Shown: positions 27,053 through 36,186 of the stretch, one piece after another
How the letters are laid out: every line of letters starts with the position of its first letter
Position numbering within the stretch: position 1 is the first letter of the stretch
Origin: Zymobacter palmae
GTDB taxonomy: Bacteria; Pseudomonadota; Gammaproteobacteria; Pseudomonadales; Halomonadaceae
DNA: 64,000 nt
Assembly: GCF_003610015.1 (NCBI RefSeq)
Contig: NZ_AP018933.1
Location: forward strand, 496,001 to 560,000
Reading direction: 5' to 3'
Made by a program: the position numbers and the translations under genes
The notes under the pieces: model-generated
Databases searched by the model: none
What the model saw: the letters and a program-made list of their open reading frames with translations, nothing else
Told to the model about the DNA's origin: nothing

Positions 27053-27077
27053 AAGGCAGGCTTCATGAGCCTGCCTT
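27053..27077 (-). terminator. Hairpin between algC and argB
   Basis: AAGGCAGGCT (27053-27062) pairs perfectly with AGCCTGCCTT (27068-27077), loop TCATG. It sits 24 bp after the algC stop and may attenuate read-through into argB. Confidence 0.6.
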
Positions 27078-27100
27078 AATTATTATGCCGCCTAAACGTC

Positions 27101-28492
27101 TTAGAATGGAGCACTAACGTCAGGTGCGACCTGTTTCAGTGCTGTTCTGAAGCGATCTTTAATGCCTTCCAGCGCTTCTTCTGTTTTCCCTTCAAAACGG
27201 AAGACCAGTACCGGCGTGGTATTGGAGGCGCGGCACAGGCCCCAGCAATCGGGATAATCGACGCGGATACCGTCGATGGTCGTGCGTTTGGCATCCGGTC
27301 CGAAGTCAGTCTCAGTCGCAAGGCGCTTGACGAGGTCAAACTTGCCTTCATCGGTGACAGTAACGTTGATCTCGGCTGTACCGATGTCCTGCGGGTAGCG
27401 ACTGAAGAAAACGTCAGCGTCAACGTCCTGCTTGGAGAGGATTTCCAGCAGGCGTGCGGCGGAGTAGATGCCGTCGTCGAAACCGTACCAGCGTTCTTTA
27501 AAGAAGATGTGTCCGCTCATCTCTCCGGCCAGTGCTGCCTGAGTTTCCTTCATCTTCGCCTTGATCAGCGAGTGGCCCGTGCAGGAGATTTCCGGCACGC
27601 CACCGGCCTGTTCGATGATGCGCGGCAGATTGCCGGTGCATTTAACGTCGAAGATGATGCGCGCCTTGGGTGAGCGTTCCAGTAGGTCTTCCGAGAAGGC
27701 CATCATCAGGTGGTCAGGATAGATGACTTTGCCCTGTGGTGTGACCACGCCCAGACGGTCGCCGTCGCCATCGAAGGCCAGACCGATATCGGCGTTGTGT
27801 TCTTTGACGGCCTTGATCAGGTCTTGCAGGTTTTCGACCTTGCCTGGATCCGGGTGGTGGTTAGGGAAGTGACCGTCGATATCGTCGAACAGCGGAATGA
27901 CCTCGACGCCCAGACGGCGCACCAGTTCCGGCCCCAACTCACCGGTGACTCCGTTACCGCAGTCAACGATGGCTTTCAGCGGTCGCTGAAGGGTGATGCC
28001 AGAGGTGATGCGATTCAGGTAGTCTTCACGAATATCGTAGGTTTTGTATTGCCCTTGGCCTTCTGTGAAGTCCTGGGCCACGATGCGGTCGTACAGCGCC
28101 TTGATGCTGTTACCGGACAGTGTTTCACCGCCGATCATGATCTTGAAGCCGTTGTAGTCCGGCGGGTTGTGGCTGCCGGTGACGGCAACGCCGGAACTGC
28201 TTTCTTTCAGCGTACTGGCGGCGAAGTAAAGTACCGGTGTCGGCACCATGCCGATGTCGATGACATCACAGCCCGCCGCTTGCAGGCCTTCTGCCAGCGC
28301 TTTGGACAGCTTGGGACCGGACAGACGGCCATCGCGGCCGACGATGACGGTGGACTGGCCACGGGCGCGTGCTTCGCTGCCGATGGCGCGGCCCAGCAGA
28401 GTAACGCCTTCGGGCGTCAGATCTCGATCAACAATGCCTCGGATATCGTAGGCACGAAATATAGTTGCAGGAAGAACGGTCTGGTTCGTCAT
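27101..28492 (-). CDS. algC: Phosphomannomutase / phosphoglucomutase
   Basis: 463-aa alpha-D-phosphohexomutase converting mannose-6-P or glucose-6-P to the 1-phosphates for polysaccharide and LPS precursors. The catalytic phosphoserine loop TGSHNPPDYNG (about Ser 106), metal loop DGDGDR, sugar-specificity GEMSGH and C-terminal phosphate loop RASNTTPVLVFRFE are all intact. The N-terminal FRAYDIRGI is typical. Length equals pseudomonad AlgC (463). It lies in the conserved dut-algC-argB order. Confidence 0.95.
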   Translation of the reverse strand: MTNQTVLPATIFRAYDIRGIVDRDLTPEGVTLLGRAIGSEARARGQSTVIVGRDGRLSGPKLSKALAEGLQAAGCDVIDIGMVPTPVLYFAASTLKESSSGVAVTGSHNPPDYNGFKIMIGGETLSGNSIKALYDRIVAQDFTEGQGQYKTYDIREDYLNRITSGITLQRPLKAIVDCGNGVTGELGPELVRRLGVEVIPLFDDIDGHFPNHHPDPGKVENLQDLIKAVKEHNADIGLAFDGDGDRLGVVTPQGKVIYPDHLMMAFSEDLLERSPKARIIFDVKCTGNLPRIIEQAGGVPEISCTGHSLIKAKMKETQAALAGEMSGHIFFKERWYGFDDGIYSAARLLEILSKQDVDADVFFSRYPQDIGTAEINVTVTDEGKFDLVKRLATETDFGPDAKRTTIDGIRVDYPDCWGLCRASNTTPVLVFRFEGKTEEALEGIKDRFRTALKQVAPDVSAPF

Positions 28493-28566
28493 GATGTTAT
28501 TGCCTCAACAGTGAGCCCCTCATGTAGGAGGGGTTGGGTTCCGCCAGAAAAGAAATGCGGCTGTCT

Positions 28567-29019
28567 TCAATGACGTCCGGAGTGGCCGAAGCCACCTTCT
28601 GCACGTTCGCTGGCATTGAAACTGTCGACAACGACTAGCTGTGCTTGTGCCACTGGGACTAGAACATACTGCGCAACGCGTTCGAACGGTTCTATCTCCA
28701 CCGCTTCGGCACTGCGGTTCCAAAGCGAGATCATCAATTCTCCCTGGTAATCGGAATCAATCAATCCGACCAAATTACCGAGCACGATGCCTTTCTTGTG
28801 GCCCAGACCGGAACGCGGCAGGATCATGCCAGCGAACGCCGGATCGCCGATATGAATGGCCAATCCAGTATGTACCAGTGTAGATTCGCCTGGCTGTAGC
28901 ACGAGCGGTTCATTGAGCAGCACACGCAGATCCATGCCTGCACTTCCCGGCGTGGCATAATCAGGCAAACCGTGTTGGTGAACTCGTTCGTCGAGGACCT
29001 TGACTTCAAGACGTGGCAT
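28567..29019 (-). CDS. dut: Deoxyuridine 5'-triphosphate nucleotidohydrolase
   Basis: 150-aa trimeric dUTPase producing dUMP, the thyA substrate, and keeping uracil out of DNA. Motifs in order: AGMDLR (1), [11 protein letters not shown] (2), [10 protein letters not shown] (3), [10 protein letters not shown] (4) and the C-terminal [12 protein letters not shown] (5). The start at 29019 ([12 protein letters not shown]) is the family N-terminus; the open frame beyond is not used. It lies between algC and coaBC. Confidence 0.96.
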   Translation of the reverse strand: MPRLEVKVLDERVHQHGLPDYATPGSAGMDLRVLLNEPLVLQPGESTLVHTGLAIHIGDPAFAGMILPRSGLGHKKGIVLGNLVGLIDSDYQGELMISLWNRSAEAVEIEPFERVAQYVLVPVAQAQLVVVDSFNASERAEGGFGHSGRH

Positions 29020-29144
29020 TACTGTTTCCGAATCAATTGAGTGTAGACTTGCAGGTTTACGCTGCGTTTCGGTGACCCAGCGACCGCCCCTTGAGGCGCG
29101 ATCGTCTATCCCTTGTGGACACAGCACCACTAAAAACTATCCTC

Positions 29145-29159
29145 CGCGCGCGCGCGCGC
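29145..29159. repeat. Alternating (CG) tract between dut and coaBC
   Basis: Seven CG dinucleotides plus C in a row. It is a potential Z-DNA-forming and slippage-prone tract in the dut leader, just after the coaBC stop codon. Confidence 0.8.
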
Positions 29160-29184
29160 AGGAACACACGGCCATTCAGGGCGT

Positions 29185-30462
29185 TTATTGCGCTGCAGGC
29201 GCGAGCGACGCGGCGTTGACTCGAAGAATCTCGTGCAGCAGGGCATGTGCCAGTGAGACCTTTGATTGCAAAGGAAGTTCGTGTGCTTTGACGCCCCCTT
29301 CGGCCTGCCAGTAAAGCGTCACGGCGTTGTCATCGCTGTCGAACCCTTCGTTGGCACCCACTTGATTAGCCACGATCATATCGAGCTTCTTGCGCGTCAG
29401 CTTATCCAGCGCATAGTGCTCTACGTCCTGTGTTTCAGCCGCAAAACCGACGACGGTAGGCCGACGTTCCCCCGCTGCGATCGTGGCGACAATATCGGGG
29501 TTCTTCACCAGTGTCAGGGTTAGCGTTTCTTCGCCATTCTGTTTCTTGAGCTTGTGCTCGGCATAGGACGCGGCTTTGTAGTCCGCTACGGCGGCACTGC
29601 TGATGAAGAGATCACATCCTTTCTGCACGCTCTGCTGAGCGGCTGCCAGCATGTCATCCGCTGTCGTGACATCCACGCGACGTACACCGTGTGGCGTCTC
29701 CAGCGTGACGGGACCACTGATCAGTGTGACGGAGGCCCCCAGTGCCTGCGCGGCTTCCGCAAGGGCAAAGCCCATCTTGCCTGAGCTACGGTTCGTCAGG
29801 TAGCGCACGGGGTCCAGCGGCTCACGTGTGGGGCCTGCCGTGACCGTGATCCTGAGGCCTGCAGCAGGCTTTGGCGTGGTATCGCGCTGATAGGCCTGAT
29901 GCAGTGCTTCGAGAATTGCTTCCGGCTCCAGCATGCGGCCTTGTCCAACATCGCCGCAGGCCTGTTCGCCTGCATCGGGGCCGACGATGTGCCAGCCGTA
30001 CTGTTGCAGACGTTCCAGATTGGCCTGAGTGGCGGGGTGACTCCACATGCCCTGATTCATTGCCGGGGCAATGAACAGGCGCGCGTGGGAGGCGAGGCAG
30101 AGCGTGGTCAGCAGGTCATCGGCATGCCCGTGCGCCAGCGATGCCATCAGGTTGGCCGTTGCTGGCGCGATGACGATCACATCTGCCCAACGTGCCAGCT
30201 CTATATGCCCCATGCCGGCTTCGGCAGAAGGATCAAGCAGGGAATCGCGTACCGCGTGACCGGTCAGCGCCTGAAAGGTGAGCGGCGCGATAAAGGCTTC
30301 CGCCCCCCGTGTCATGACCACGCGCACATCTGCTCCGGCCTTTTTCAGCAAACGAGCCAGATAGGCGCTTTTATAGGCGGCGATGCCCCCGCTGATGCCT
30401 AGCAGGACGCGGCGACCATGAAGAGGGGAAAGACTGTCGTTTGAACTCATGAGCGTAGGCAT
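29185..30462 (-). CDS. coaBC: Bifunctional phosphopantothenoylcysteine decarboxylase / phosphopantothenate-cysteine ligase
   Basis: 425-aa coenzyme A biosynthesis fusion. The CoaC flavodoxin-like half has VLLGISGGIAAYK, the active-site APAMNQGMWSHPATQ and GDVGQGRMLEPE. The CoaB half (from about 205) has ITVTAGPTREPLDPVRYLTNRSSGKMG, AAVADYK and the KLKK motif. The start ATG at 30462 has AGGA close by; an alternative ATG four codons in is possible. Confidence 0.96.
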   Translation of the reverse strand: MPTLMSSNDSLSPLHGRRVLLGISGGIAAYKSAYLARLLKKAGADVRVVMTRGAEAFIAPLTFQALTGHAVRDSLLDPSAEAGMGHIELARWADVIVIAPATANLMASLAHGHADDLLTTLCLASHARLFIAPAMNQGMWSHPATQANLERLQQYGWHIVGPDAGEQACGDVGQGRMLEPEAILEALHQAYQRDTTPKPAAGLRITVTAGPTREPLDPVRYLTNRSSGKMGFALAEAAQALGASVTLISGPVTLETPHGVRRVDVTTADDMLAAAQQSVQKGCDLFISSAAVADYKAASYAEHKLKKQNGEETLTLTLVKNPDIVATIAAGERRPTVVGFAAETQDVEHYALDKLTRKKLDMIVANQVGANEGFDSDDNAVTLYWQAEGGVKAHELPLQSKVSLAHALLHEILRVNAASLAPAAQ

Positions 30463-30668
30463 CCTGTCCTGTATGGCGGATCAAAAACATAGCGGTATGG
30501 CGCTATCGCTTGGATATGATGGTGAAAACCCGTGCGCGCCATGATCACTGAACTGTATCACCTGAGCGTGTTTTTGCGTAGCTGGGGCAGGTAAGGGCGA
30601 TGAGCAAGGTCGAAGAAAGCGACCGGAGGTAGGTAGGACGGATGAGAATAAAAGGACGGTATAAATGA

Positions 30669-30696
30669 AAACGCCTGCCAGTGATGGCAGGCGTTT
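30669..30696 (-). terminator. gpmA terminator
   Basis: AAACGCCTGCCA/TGGCAGGCGTTT, 12-bp perfect stem with a GTGA loop, followed on the minus strand by TTCATTTATA. It lies 32 bp after the gpmA stop. Confidence 0.8.
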
Positions 30697-30728
30697 CGCT
30701 GTCAGCTTCCAGAGGAAGCGGCAGAGAC

Positions 30729-31427
30729 TTACGCTTTGGTCAGCGTGTCTTTGCTGATGACAGACAGGTCTTTGTCGCTGATTTCATAGACCAGCGGAGT
30801 ACCTGTATCGATGTTGACACCCATGATGTCTTCATCGCTGATGCCTTCGATGTATTTGACCAGCGCACGCAGGCTGTTGCCGTGTGCAGCGATCAGAACG
30901 TTTTTGCCATCGAGCAGCTGCGGAGCAATCTGGTCCTGCCAGAACGGAATAACGCGTTCCAGAGTGACTTTCAGGTTTTCGCCAGCCGGCAGAGTGCGCG
31001 GATCCAGGTTGGCGTAACGCGGATCGTTGACCGGGTGGAACGGGCTGTCAGTGCCGACGAGCGGCGGCAGTTCGTCGTAGCTGCGGCGCCAGATGTGAAC
31101 CTGTTCGTCACCGTATTTTTCAGCGGTTTCTTTTTTGTTCAGACCGGACAGCGCGCCGTAGTGACGTTCGTTCAGGCGCCAGGATTTGTATTCAGGAATC
31201 CACAGCTGACCCAGACCTTCCAGAGCGAAGTGCAGGGTTTTGATAGCGCGAGTCAGTACGGACGTGTAAGCCACGTCGAACTGCAGGCCCGCTTCTTTCA
31301 GACGAGCACCCGCTTGCTGTGCTTCTTTGACGCCAGTTTCTGACAGGTTGACATCAACCCAGCCAGTGAACTTGTTGGCAAGGTTCCATTCGCTTTCGCC
31401 GTGGCGAATCAGTACGAGCTTGGCCAT
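30729..31427 (-). CDS. gpmA: 2,3-bisphosphoglycerate-dependent phosphoglycerate mutase
   Basis: 232-aa glycolytic enzyme interconverting 3- and 2-phosphoglycerate. The catalytic His is in [33 protein letters not shown] and [13 protein letters not shown] with the second active-site His follow. The start at 31427 ([10 protein letters not shown]) has AAGGGA upstream; the longer frame to 31520 is leader. The codon choice looks strongly biased, as in highly expressed genes. It separates coaBC from radC, which are usually adjacent and divergent. Confidence 0.95.
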   Translation of the reverse strand: MAKLVLIRHGESEWNLANKFTGWVDVNLSETGVKEAQQAGARLKEAGLQFDVAYTSVLTRAIKTLHFALEGLGQLWIPEYKSWRLNERHYGALSGLNKKETAEKYGDEQVHIWRRSYDELPPLVGTDSPFHPVNDPRYANLDPRTLPAGENLKVTLERVIPFWQDQIAPQLLDGKNVLIAAHGNSLRALVKYIEGISDEDIMGVNIDTGTPLVYEISDKDLSVISKDTLTKA

Positions 31428-31698
31428 TAGAAGTATCCCTTGATTCGTGGATAGGAAAGACGTTATCGGCTTACCTGCAATTGCCTTCAGCAAGGCATGA
31501 AGGAAGAGCAAGGCCACCATGTGCGCACAGTATACCAGCCTGAACGGTCAAGTGCGGAATGTTGTATTCCCAGCTGCGACTATTTGTCAAAAGGCATGTT
31601 TCTTATCGGAAATGTCATGTGCTGGGAGATATTGAAAGCCCTTAAATCGAGCAGGATCAAGCCGATGACCTAAGGACTTTGACATGGATGGAGGGGAG

Positions 31699-32373
31699 AT
31701 GTCGATACGAGATTGGCCCGTAGAAGAGCGGCCACAGGAACGGCTGCTGAACGAGGGCAGCGAGCACCTAAGCGATGCGGAACTGCTGGCGCTTTTCTTG
31801 CGTAGCGGGCAGCCGGGGCAGAGTGCAGTATCGCTGGCGCGCCAAGCCCTCCATCATTTCGGTAATATCCGCAACCTGTTGTGTGCCGACTGTGCGGACT
31901 TCTGCAGGATGAAAGGGCTGGGTGTCGTCCGCTATACCCAGCTTCAAGCAGCGCTGGAACTGTCGCGACGTCATCTGGCTATTTCTCTGCACAAGGCCGA
32001 TGCGCTCAATGCCTCTCATAAGGTGAAAGGGTACCTGAAGGCGCGTTTGAGGGATTTGAAGCACGAAGTGTTTGCGGCGCTATTGCTGGATACCCAGCAT
32101 CGTATCTTGTCATTCGAGCAGCTTTCGGTTGGGACTATCGATCAGGCGACCGTGTATCCGCGTGAAGTGGCGCGACTGATGTTGGAGCGCCATGCCGCCG
32201 CCGTTATCTTTGCACATAACCACCCCACAGGACGCCCCGAGCCCAGCGATGCGGATATTCGCCTGACACACACGCTGAAGGATGCGCTGGCCTTGCTGGA
32301 CATTCGTGTGCTGGATCACTTCATCGTGGCTGATCAGCACATTGTGTCATTTGCCGAGCAAGGTTTGTTGTGA
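31699..32373 (+). CDS. radC: RadC family JAB-domain protein
   Basis: 224-aa protein of the RadC/UPF0758 family. The N-terminal helix-hairpin-helix part (LSDAELLALFLRSG) precedes the MPN/JAB metallo-domain with the metal ligands of HNHPTGRPEPSDAD. The cellular role is unsettled; a direct DNA-repair function is doubtful. The start at 31699 (MSIRDWPVEERP) follows GGAGGGGAG, better than the ATG at 31684. Confidence 0.9.
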   Translation: MSIRDWPVEERPQERLLNEGSEHLSDAELLALFLRSGQPGQSAVSLARQALHHFGNIRNLLCADCADFCRMKGLGVVRYTQLQAALELSRRHLAISLHKADALNASHKVKGYLKARLRDLKHEVFAALLLDTQHRILSFEQLSVGTIDQATVYPREVARLMLERHAAAVIFAHNHPTGRPEPSDADIRLTHTLKDALALLDIRVLDHFIVADQHIVSFAEQGLL

Positions 32374-32867
32374 ACGCATGGCGGCGAGGTGAAAAATTGA
32401 GTGGCGATGTAAAAATTTGGAGCGCGAACAGGTGGCATCCCTTCGTAGGTGAGGCGTGGTTGTGTACGACGTGTGCTCATCGCCTATTCCTACGGTACGG
32501 GGCGGGTGCTCATCGGCAGACCGCACTGTTTTACAGCAAAGCCGTATGGCGTGTTTCGTGAGGACACTATCCTCTATGTAATGCGTAGGTAATAGTGAGG
32601 TATTGCTTAACTATATTGATTTAGATAGGTTTTTTATCTTTATAAATATAAGGCTTATCTATGTCCATGGAAGGCGCATTCCTATCTTTTAGGTCGAAGA
32701 TGTGACGTGCAGTAAGAGAAGGCCATAACGTATCTGTTACTCAAGGCACTATATGATGAAGAGTACTCCTTGACGCATGGTGTCATGCTGGCCAATACGT
32801 GTCGTTGTTCAACTGGCTGCCCACAGTGGGGTGTTGTGCAATTGGCGCTTCATTGAGCCGTCAATGG
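32374..32867. other. AT-rich intergenic stretch, no gene recognised
   Basis: About 490 bp after radC and next to the stop of a minus-strand lipoprotein gene. A locally AT-rich segment around 32600-32660 contains TAGGTTTTTTATC, a possible weak terminator. No conserved frame was seen. Confidence 0.4.
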
Positions 32868-33785
32868 CTATTCTGTCGTATTGATATCAAGTGAGGACAG
32901 AACGAATGCTCCACCTCGATTGGCGATATGTACAAGAGGAAATGCGGAAACGTGCCCAAGTGTGATGGGGTTTCCGCTATTGATGGCTTCCACCATTGTG
33001 CGGCGAGCCGCATCATCGGGGAAGTCCGCGGCCACGACATTAGGCTGTGGGCAATAGAAATGGGCGCGCACGGAATGGTCATTGATCGTGATCTGGCGAT
33101 CTTCTTCCGTCTTGCACGGCGTTTGGGTTTCGAACAGCGTCACCCACGCATGATGAGCCACGTTGGCTACGCTAATATGAAGGTTGGCGCGGCTGTCGAT
33201 ATGTTGAGTGATGGCGGTGATGATATCGCAGCGGTCGGTACAGATATCCCAAGTCGTACGTTCAAGTGACGGCGACAGCTTACTGCCCGCGAACGGGTAT
33301 ATGTCCTTGTGGGGCCATTCTTCAACGCGACGGTACCAGTCTTCTTCAGAAATGCCTCTGAAAAGCGGGAGGAGTGAACCGGTCTTGGGCGCGTAACCGC
33401 TAAGGATATGCCGGATAAGTGGCGTCTGGTCGTAGCGCCAGCCTAACTGTGCGCCCAGCAACACGAATACCGTACGGTCGCTTTCATCCTCCAAGGCATA
33501 CAGGTCTGCCAGGTCTTGCCAAGCCGATATCGTGTCGTAATCGTGTTCGGGCAGGCGCGTGTCCGCATGGATAGCCTTCAATAGGTTCTCCCAGCACAGT
33601 CGAATGGTATCCATTTCGCTGGCCTGGGCAATAGTGCTTCGCTGAGCTTGTCGGATGAACGCAATACGTTCGGTAGAGATAGAGGCGCTTGTATCCGCTG
33701 CCGGTCTGACATAAGTGCAGCTGCTTAATAGTGTTGCCGAAAGCACCGTAGCAATGGATGTTACTATAGAGAAAGTGCGCGCCAT
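32868..33785 (-). CDS. Putative lipoprotein of unknown function
   Basis: 305 aa with an N-terminal hydrophobic segment (IVTSIATVLSATLLSSC) ending in a lipobox-like LSSC, so probably lipid-anchored. ATG at 33785 follows AGGA with good spacing. The mature part is soluble, rich in Asp/Glu/His, contains about six further Cys residues (for example ICTDRC and FETQTPCKTEEDR), and has no recognised domain. It sits alone in a gene-poor region with composition slightly below the surroundings, suggesting lineage-specific or acquired DNA. Confidence 0.65.
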   Translation of the reverse strand: MARTFSIVTSIATVLSATLLSSCTYVRPAADTSASISTERIAFIRQAQRSTIAQASEMDTIRLCWENLLKAIHADTRLPEHDYDTISAWQDLADLYALEDESDRTVFVLLGAQLGWRYDQTPLIRHILSGYAPKTGSLLPLFRGISEEDWYRRVEEWPHKDIYPFAGSKLSPSLERTTWDICTDRCDIITAITQHIDSRANLHISVANVAHHAWVTLFETQTPCKTEEDRQITINDHSVRAHFYCPQPNVVAADFPDDAARRTMVEAINSGNPITLGHVSAFPLVHIANRGGAFVLSSLDINTTE

Positions 33786-35191
33786 GATATTCCTGTGTTT
33801 TATAAAACATCATTGTTTTGAAATGCCAAGCGAATAGCCTTCCTTGATATATTTCATTATACACCGGGCGACTGGACTGTGAGAAAAGTTTGCTTTTATC
33901 TTTTAGTAACAGGTATAATTGTGTCAACTTTAAGCTCACTTTAAAGGCATAATGAACCGCTAAAGTAAGAGCGAAAAAAGAGTGTATAAATAAAAGGCTA
34001 GGCCCTATCGAAAAATAGTCAACCCGTCTAAAAGGTTATTGTAACAATGGCACGAAACGCCACCGTTCAGTCATCTTCCAAGAAAGCACTCAAGCCTACT
34101 TGGTAAGGTAGTCGTTGCCGGCTGCTTTCTGCTGTAAGTAATGGTATGTGTTCGTATAGGTGAGTAACGTTTGTTAGGTCAACGTTCATGGCCCCGTGAA
34201 AAGACTGCTCCAACGTAATGGGAAGCCTTCTATTGAACCTCATGGTCTCGTCGCGTGCGTCCTTATCGCATTCCACTTCTTCCTGTTGGCCCGATAGCAC
34301 TGATTGGATTTTAAGTGCACGTTACCTCCTGTTCTGTCGTCAATCGCCCTGAAACCGGGTATAGGTTGCCGTGGGCGCTATAACTGGGGTGTTACACATG
34401 TATTGGCGTTGAGGTATTGGCTTTGAAAGAGGGGGCGAGTCGGCAGTGTAAGACGATTAACGGGGCCTTGTGTTTATTGGTGATGCTGAATAGTAGACAC
34501 AGGAAGTGAGCGGTTCGATGAGGGACATGTGGAAAGGGCGGTAGGTGCTTGTTTCGGCCTGTCGAGGGGTTGCCGTATGTGATCTGTATATCCCGAAATA
34601 GAAAGTCAATGTTGTTGCTTATCGAAAGCGCATCGGAATGTCCAGCATGGGTATGGAGAGGATACGTTGCCATAAAAAGTAGCTGCCTGTTGTGCTGTAT
34701 GTATGCATTGACGGTGGCGAGGCGTGCTATCCCACTACCCACTACCCACTACCCACTACCCACTACCCTGCGTCTTGTCGCTGCATGTGTTTTGCGCACG
34801 CGGTGGTACGGGGCGATGGAGGGTATCGGCGCGGGGGGCTCTCCTGCGGAGGCACTGTCTTCTTTTGTGGGTGATGTATAGAAGCTGCCGTGTGGCGTGC
34901 TGTTCTTACGTGCCCCCGCGCGTTTTTGTAGGTCGGTGGTTTCTATCTTTCTTCTTTGCGGATATGTCGTGTCTTGTTACCTCGCATGGAGTTTTGGCAT
35001 AACGCAGACAGTCCATGGCCAAGGTTCAAGACGTGCCTGTTCTTTGCTAATGTGGCGTGATGACACAGCGCGGCTTAAAAATATGCAGAACTTGTCGACA
35101 ATCCTTGCCTTAGCTATGGGATATCGTCGCTAGCATGTGTACAATGTGCGCCTGAGGTGCCGCACCAGGGTTGACACTTCACTTGTCGCGC
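33786..35191. other. Gene-poor region of about 1.4 kb
   Basis: No convincing coding frame. The first 250 bp are AT-rich. Short frames (for example 34067-34300 minus, 34392-34742 minus, 34549-34881 plus) lack RBSs or family features. It contains the CCCACTA heptamer array at 34731-34768 and ends at the rpmB promoter. It could be decayed or lineage-specific sequence. Confidence 0.5.
34731..34768. repeat. Heptanucleotide tandem repeat CCCACTA x5
   Basis: Five exact CCCACTA units followed by CCC. Because the unit is 7 bp, copy-number change would shift any reading frame through it. It lies in a region without an evident gene. Confidence 0.95.
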
Positions 35192-35220
35192 TTGCCGACA
35201 GCGGTGTACTCTGGTATAAA
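35192..35220 (+). promoter_or_regulatory. Sigma-70 promoter of rpmB-rpmG
   Basis: TTGCCG at 35192-35197 and TATAAA at 35215-35220 with an ideal 17-bp spacer. The predicted start is about 310 nt before rpmB, so the operon has a long leader. Confidence 0.6.
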
Positions 35221-35257
35221 ATGCGGCCTTTGCTAGCAGGATGTCCGGGTTTCGTGC

Positions 35258-35290
35258 CGATGTCGCAACAGCGTGACCTTTGCAACATCG
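35258..35290 (+). promoter_or_regulatory. Hairpin in the rpmB leader
   Basis: CGATGTCGCAA (35258-35268) pairs with TTGCAACATCG (35280-35290) with one mismatch, early in the 5' leader of the rpmB-rpmG transcript. Possible autoregulatory or protective structure; not a family I recognise. Confidence 0.35.
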
Positions 35291-35536
35291 CCTTCCGGCC
35301 CCTGTAATTCACGTCAGTTGGATTCGAGTACTCCTGCGTGATGGTGCTTCGCCTTCCCAGATCAATGATTTTGGGAACGGCTGACAGCGCATGATTGACG
35401 CAACTCGAGCAATCTTGACGCGTTGTCTGTCTTGTCGATATCCCACATGGGACCAAGGCACTCAGCGCGAATGAATTTCTGGTTGGACCCGTCGCCACAC
35501 GAGTTCGATCGGCCAGGCTAACGGTTGGAGGCACGC

Positions 35537-35773
35537 ATGTCCCAGGTATGTCAGGTCACCGGCAAGCGTCCGGTGACGGGTAATAACGTTTCACACTCTC
35601 TGCGCAGAACTCGTCGTCGTTTTGTGCCGAACCTGCACACTCATCGTTTTTGGGTGGAAAGCGAGAAGCGTTTCGTCAAACTGCGCATTTCTTCTAAAGG
35701 CATGCGCATCATCGACAAAAAAGGCATTGATCAGGTTCTGTCTGAACTCCGTGCCCGTGGCGAGCGCGTCTAA
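35537..35773 (+). CDS. rpmB: 50S ribosomal protein bL28
   Basis: 78-aa ribosomal protein, [20 protein letters not shown] onward, with the usual arginine-rich [13 protein letters not shown] and [15 protein letters not shown]. Only one Cys is present, so it is the zinc-free form. The start at 35537 is chosen from the family N-terminus rather than the upstream ATG at 35525. It is cotranscribed with rpmG 50 bp downstream. Confidence 0.97.
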   Translation: MSQVCQVTGKRPVTGNNVSHSLRRTRRRFVPNLHTHRFWVESEKRFVKLRISSKGMRIIDKKGIDQVLSELRARGERV

Positions 35774-35823
35774 GACACGCAATCTCGTTTAACGCTTTCG
35801 TTTTCAAGCTGGAGAGCATTCTC

Positions 35824-35979
35824 ATGCGCGACAAGATCAAACTGGTCTCTTCTGCGGGTACTGGTCACTTCTACACTACCAACAAGAACAAGCGTAATAC
35901 GCCTGACAAGTTGGAATTCAAGAAGTACGACCCGGTTGTTCGCAAACACGTGATCTACCGTGAAGCGAAAATCAAGTAA
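35824..35979 (+). CDS. rpmG: 50S ribosomal protein bL33
   Basis: 51-aa ribosomal protein: [19 protein letters not shown], then [20 protein letters not shown], ending YREAKIK. It lacks the CxxC pairs of the zinc-binding form, as in other gammaproteobacteria. ATG at 35824 follows GGAGAGCATTCTC. It is followed by a terminator at 36051 and then mutM, the E. coli rpmBG-mutM order. Confidence 0.97.
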   Translation: MRDKIKLVSSAGTGHFYTTNKNKRNTPDKLEFKKYDPVVRKHVIYREAKIK

Positions 35980-36050
35980 CTTCTTCTCGAAGTCACTTCG
36001 CTTCGAGGCAACTTCGGCATTTTGTCAGTAAGGTGTCTCGCAGTGCATGG

Positions 36051-36078
36051 AAACCCGGCCTCGCTGCCGGGTTTCTTG
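36051..36078 (+). terminator. Terminator downstream of rpmG
   Basis: AAACCCGGC (36051-36059) pairs with GCCGGGTTT (36066-36074), followed by CTTGCGTT. It separates the ribosomal operon from mutM. Confidence 0.7.
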
Positions 36079-36186
36079 CGTTCAGGTCTCAGGTACGGTC
36101 GGTAGGCTGCGTGCTGAACCTGCGCTACGTCCCCTTGTCATAGGGCCATGGCGCAATGTCCATCATGATTCAGGAGGTGTTCTGAC

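Noticed and set aside
27710-28573. 287-codon plus-strand frame opposite algC
   Set aside because: Antisense shadow; algC motifs on the minus strand are complete.
34549-34881. Plus-strand frame reading through the CCCACTA repeat (LPTTHYP repeats)
   Set aside because: No RBS, odd Trp/Cys-rich composition, and equivalent open frames in the other two phases; kept only as a repeat finding.
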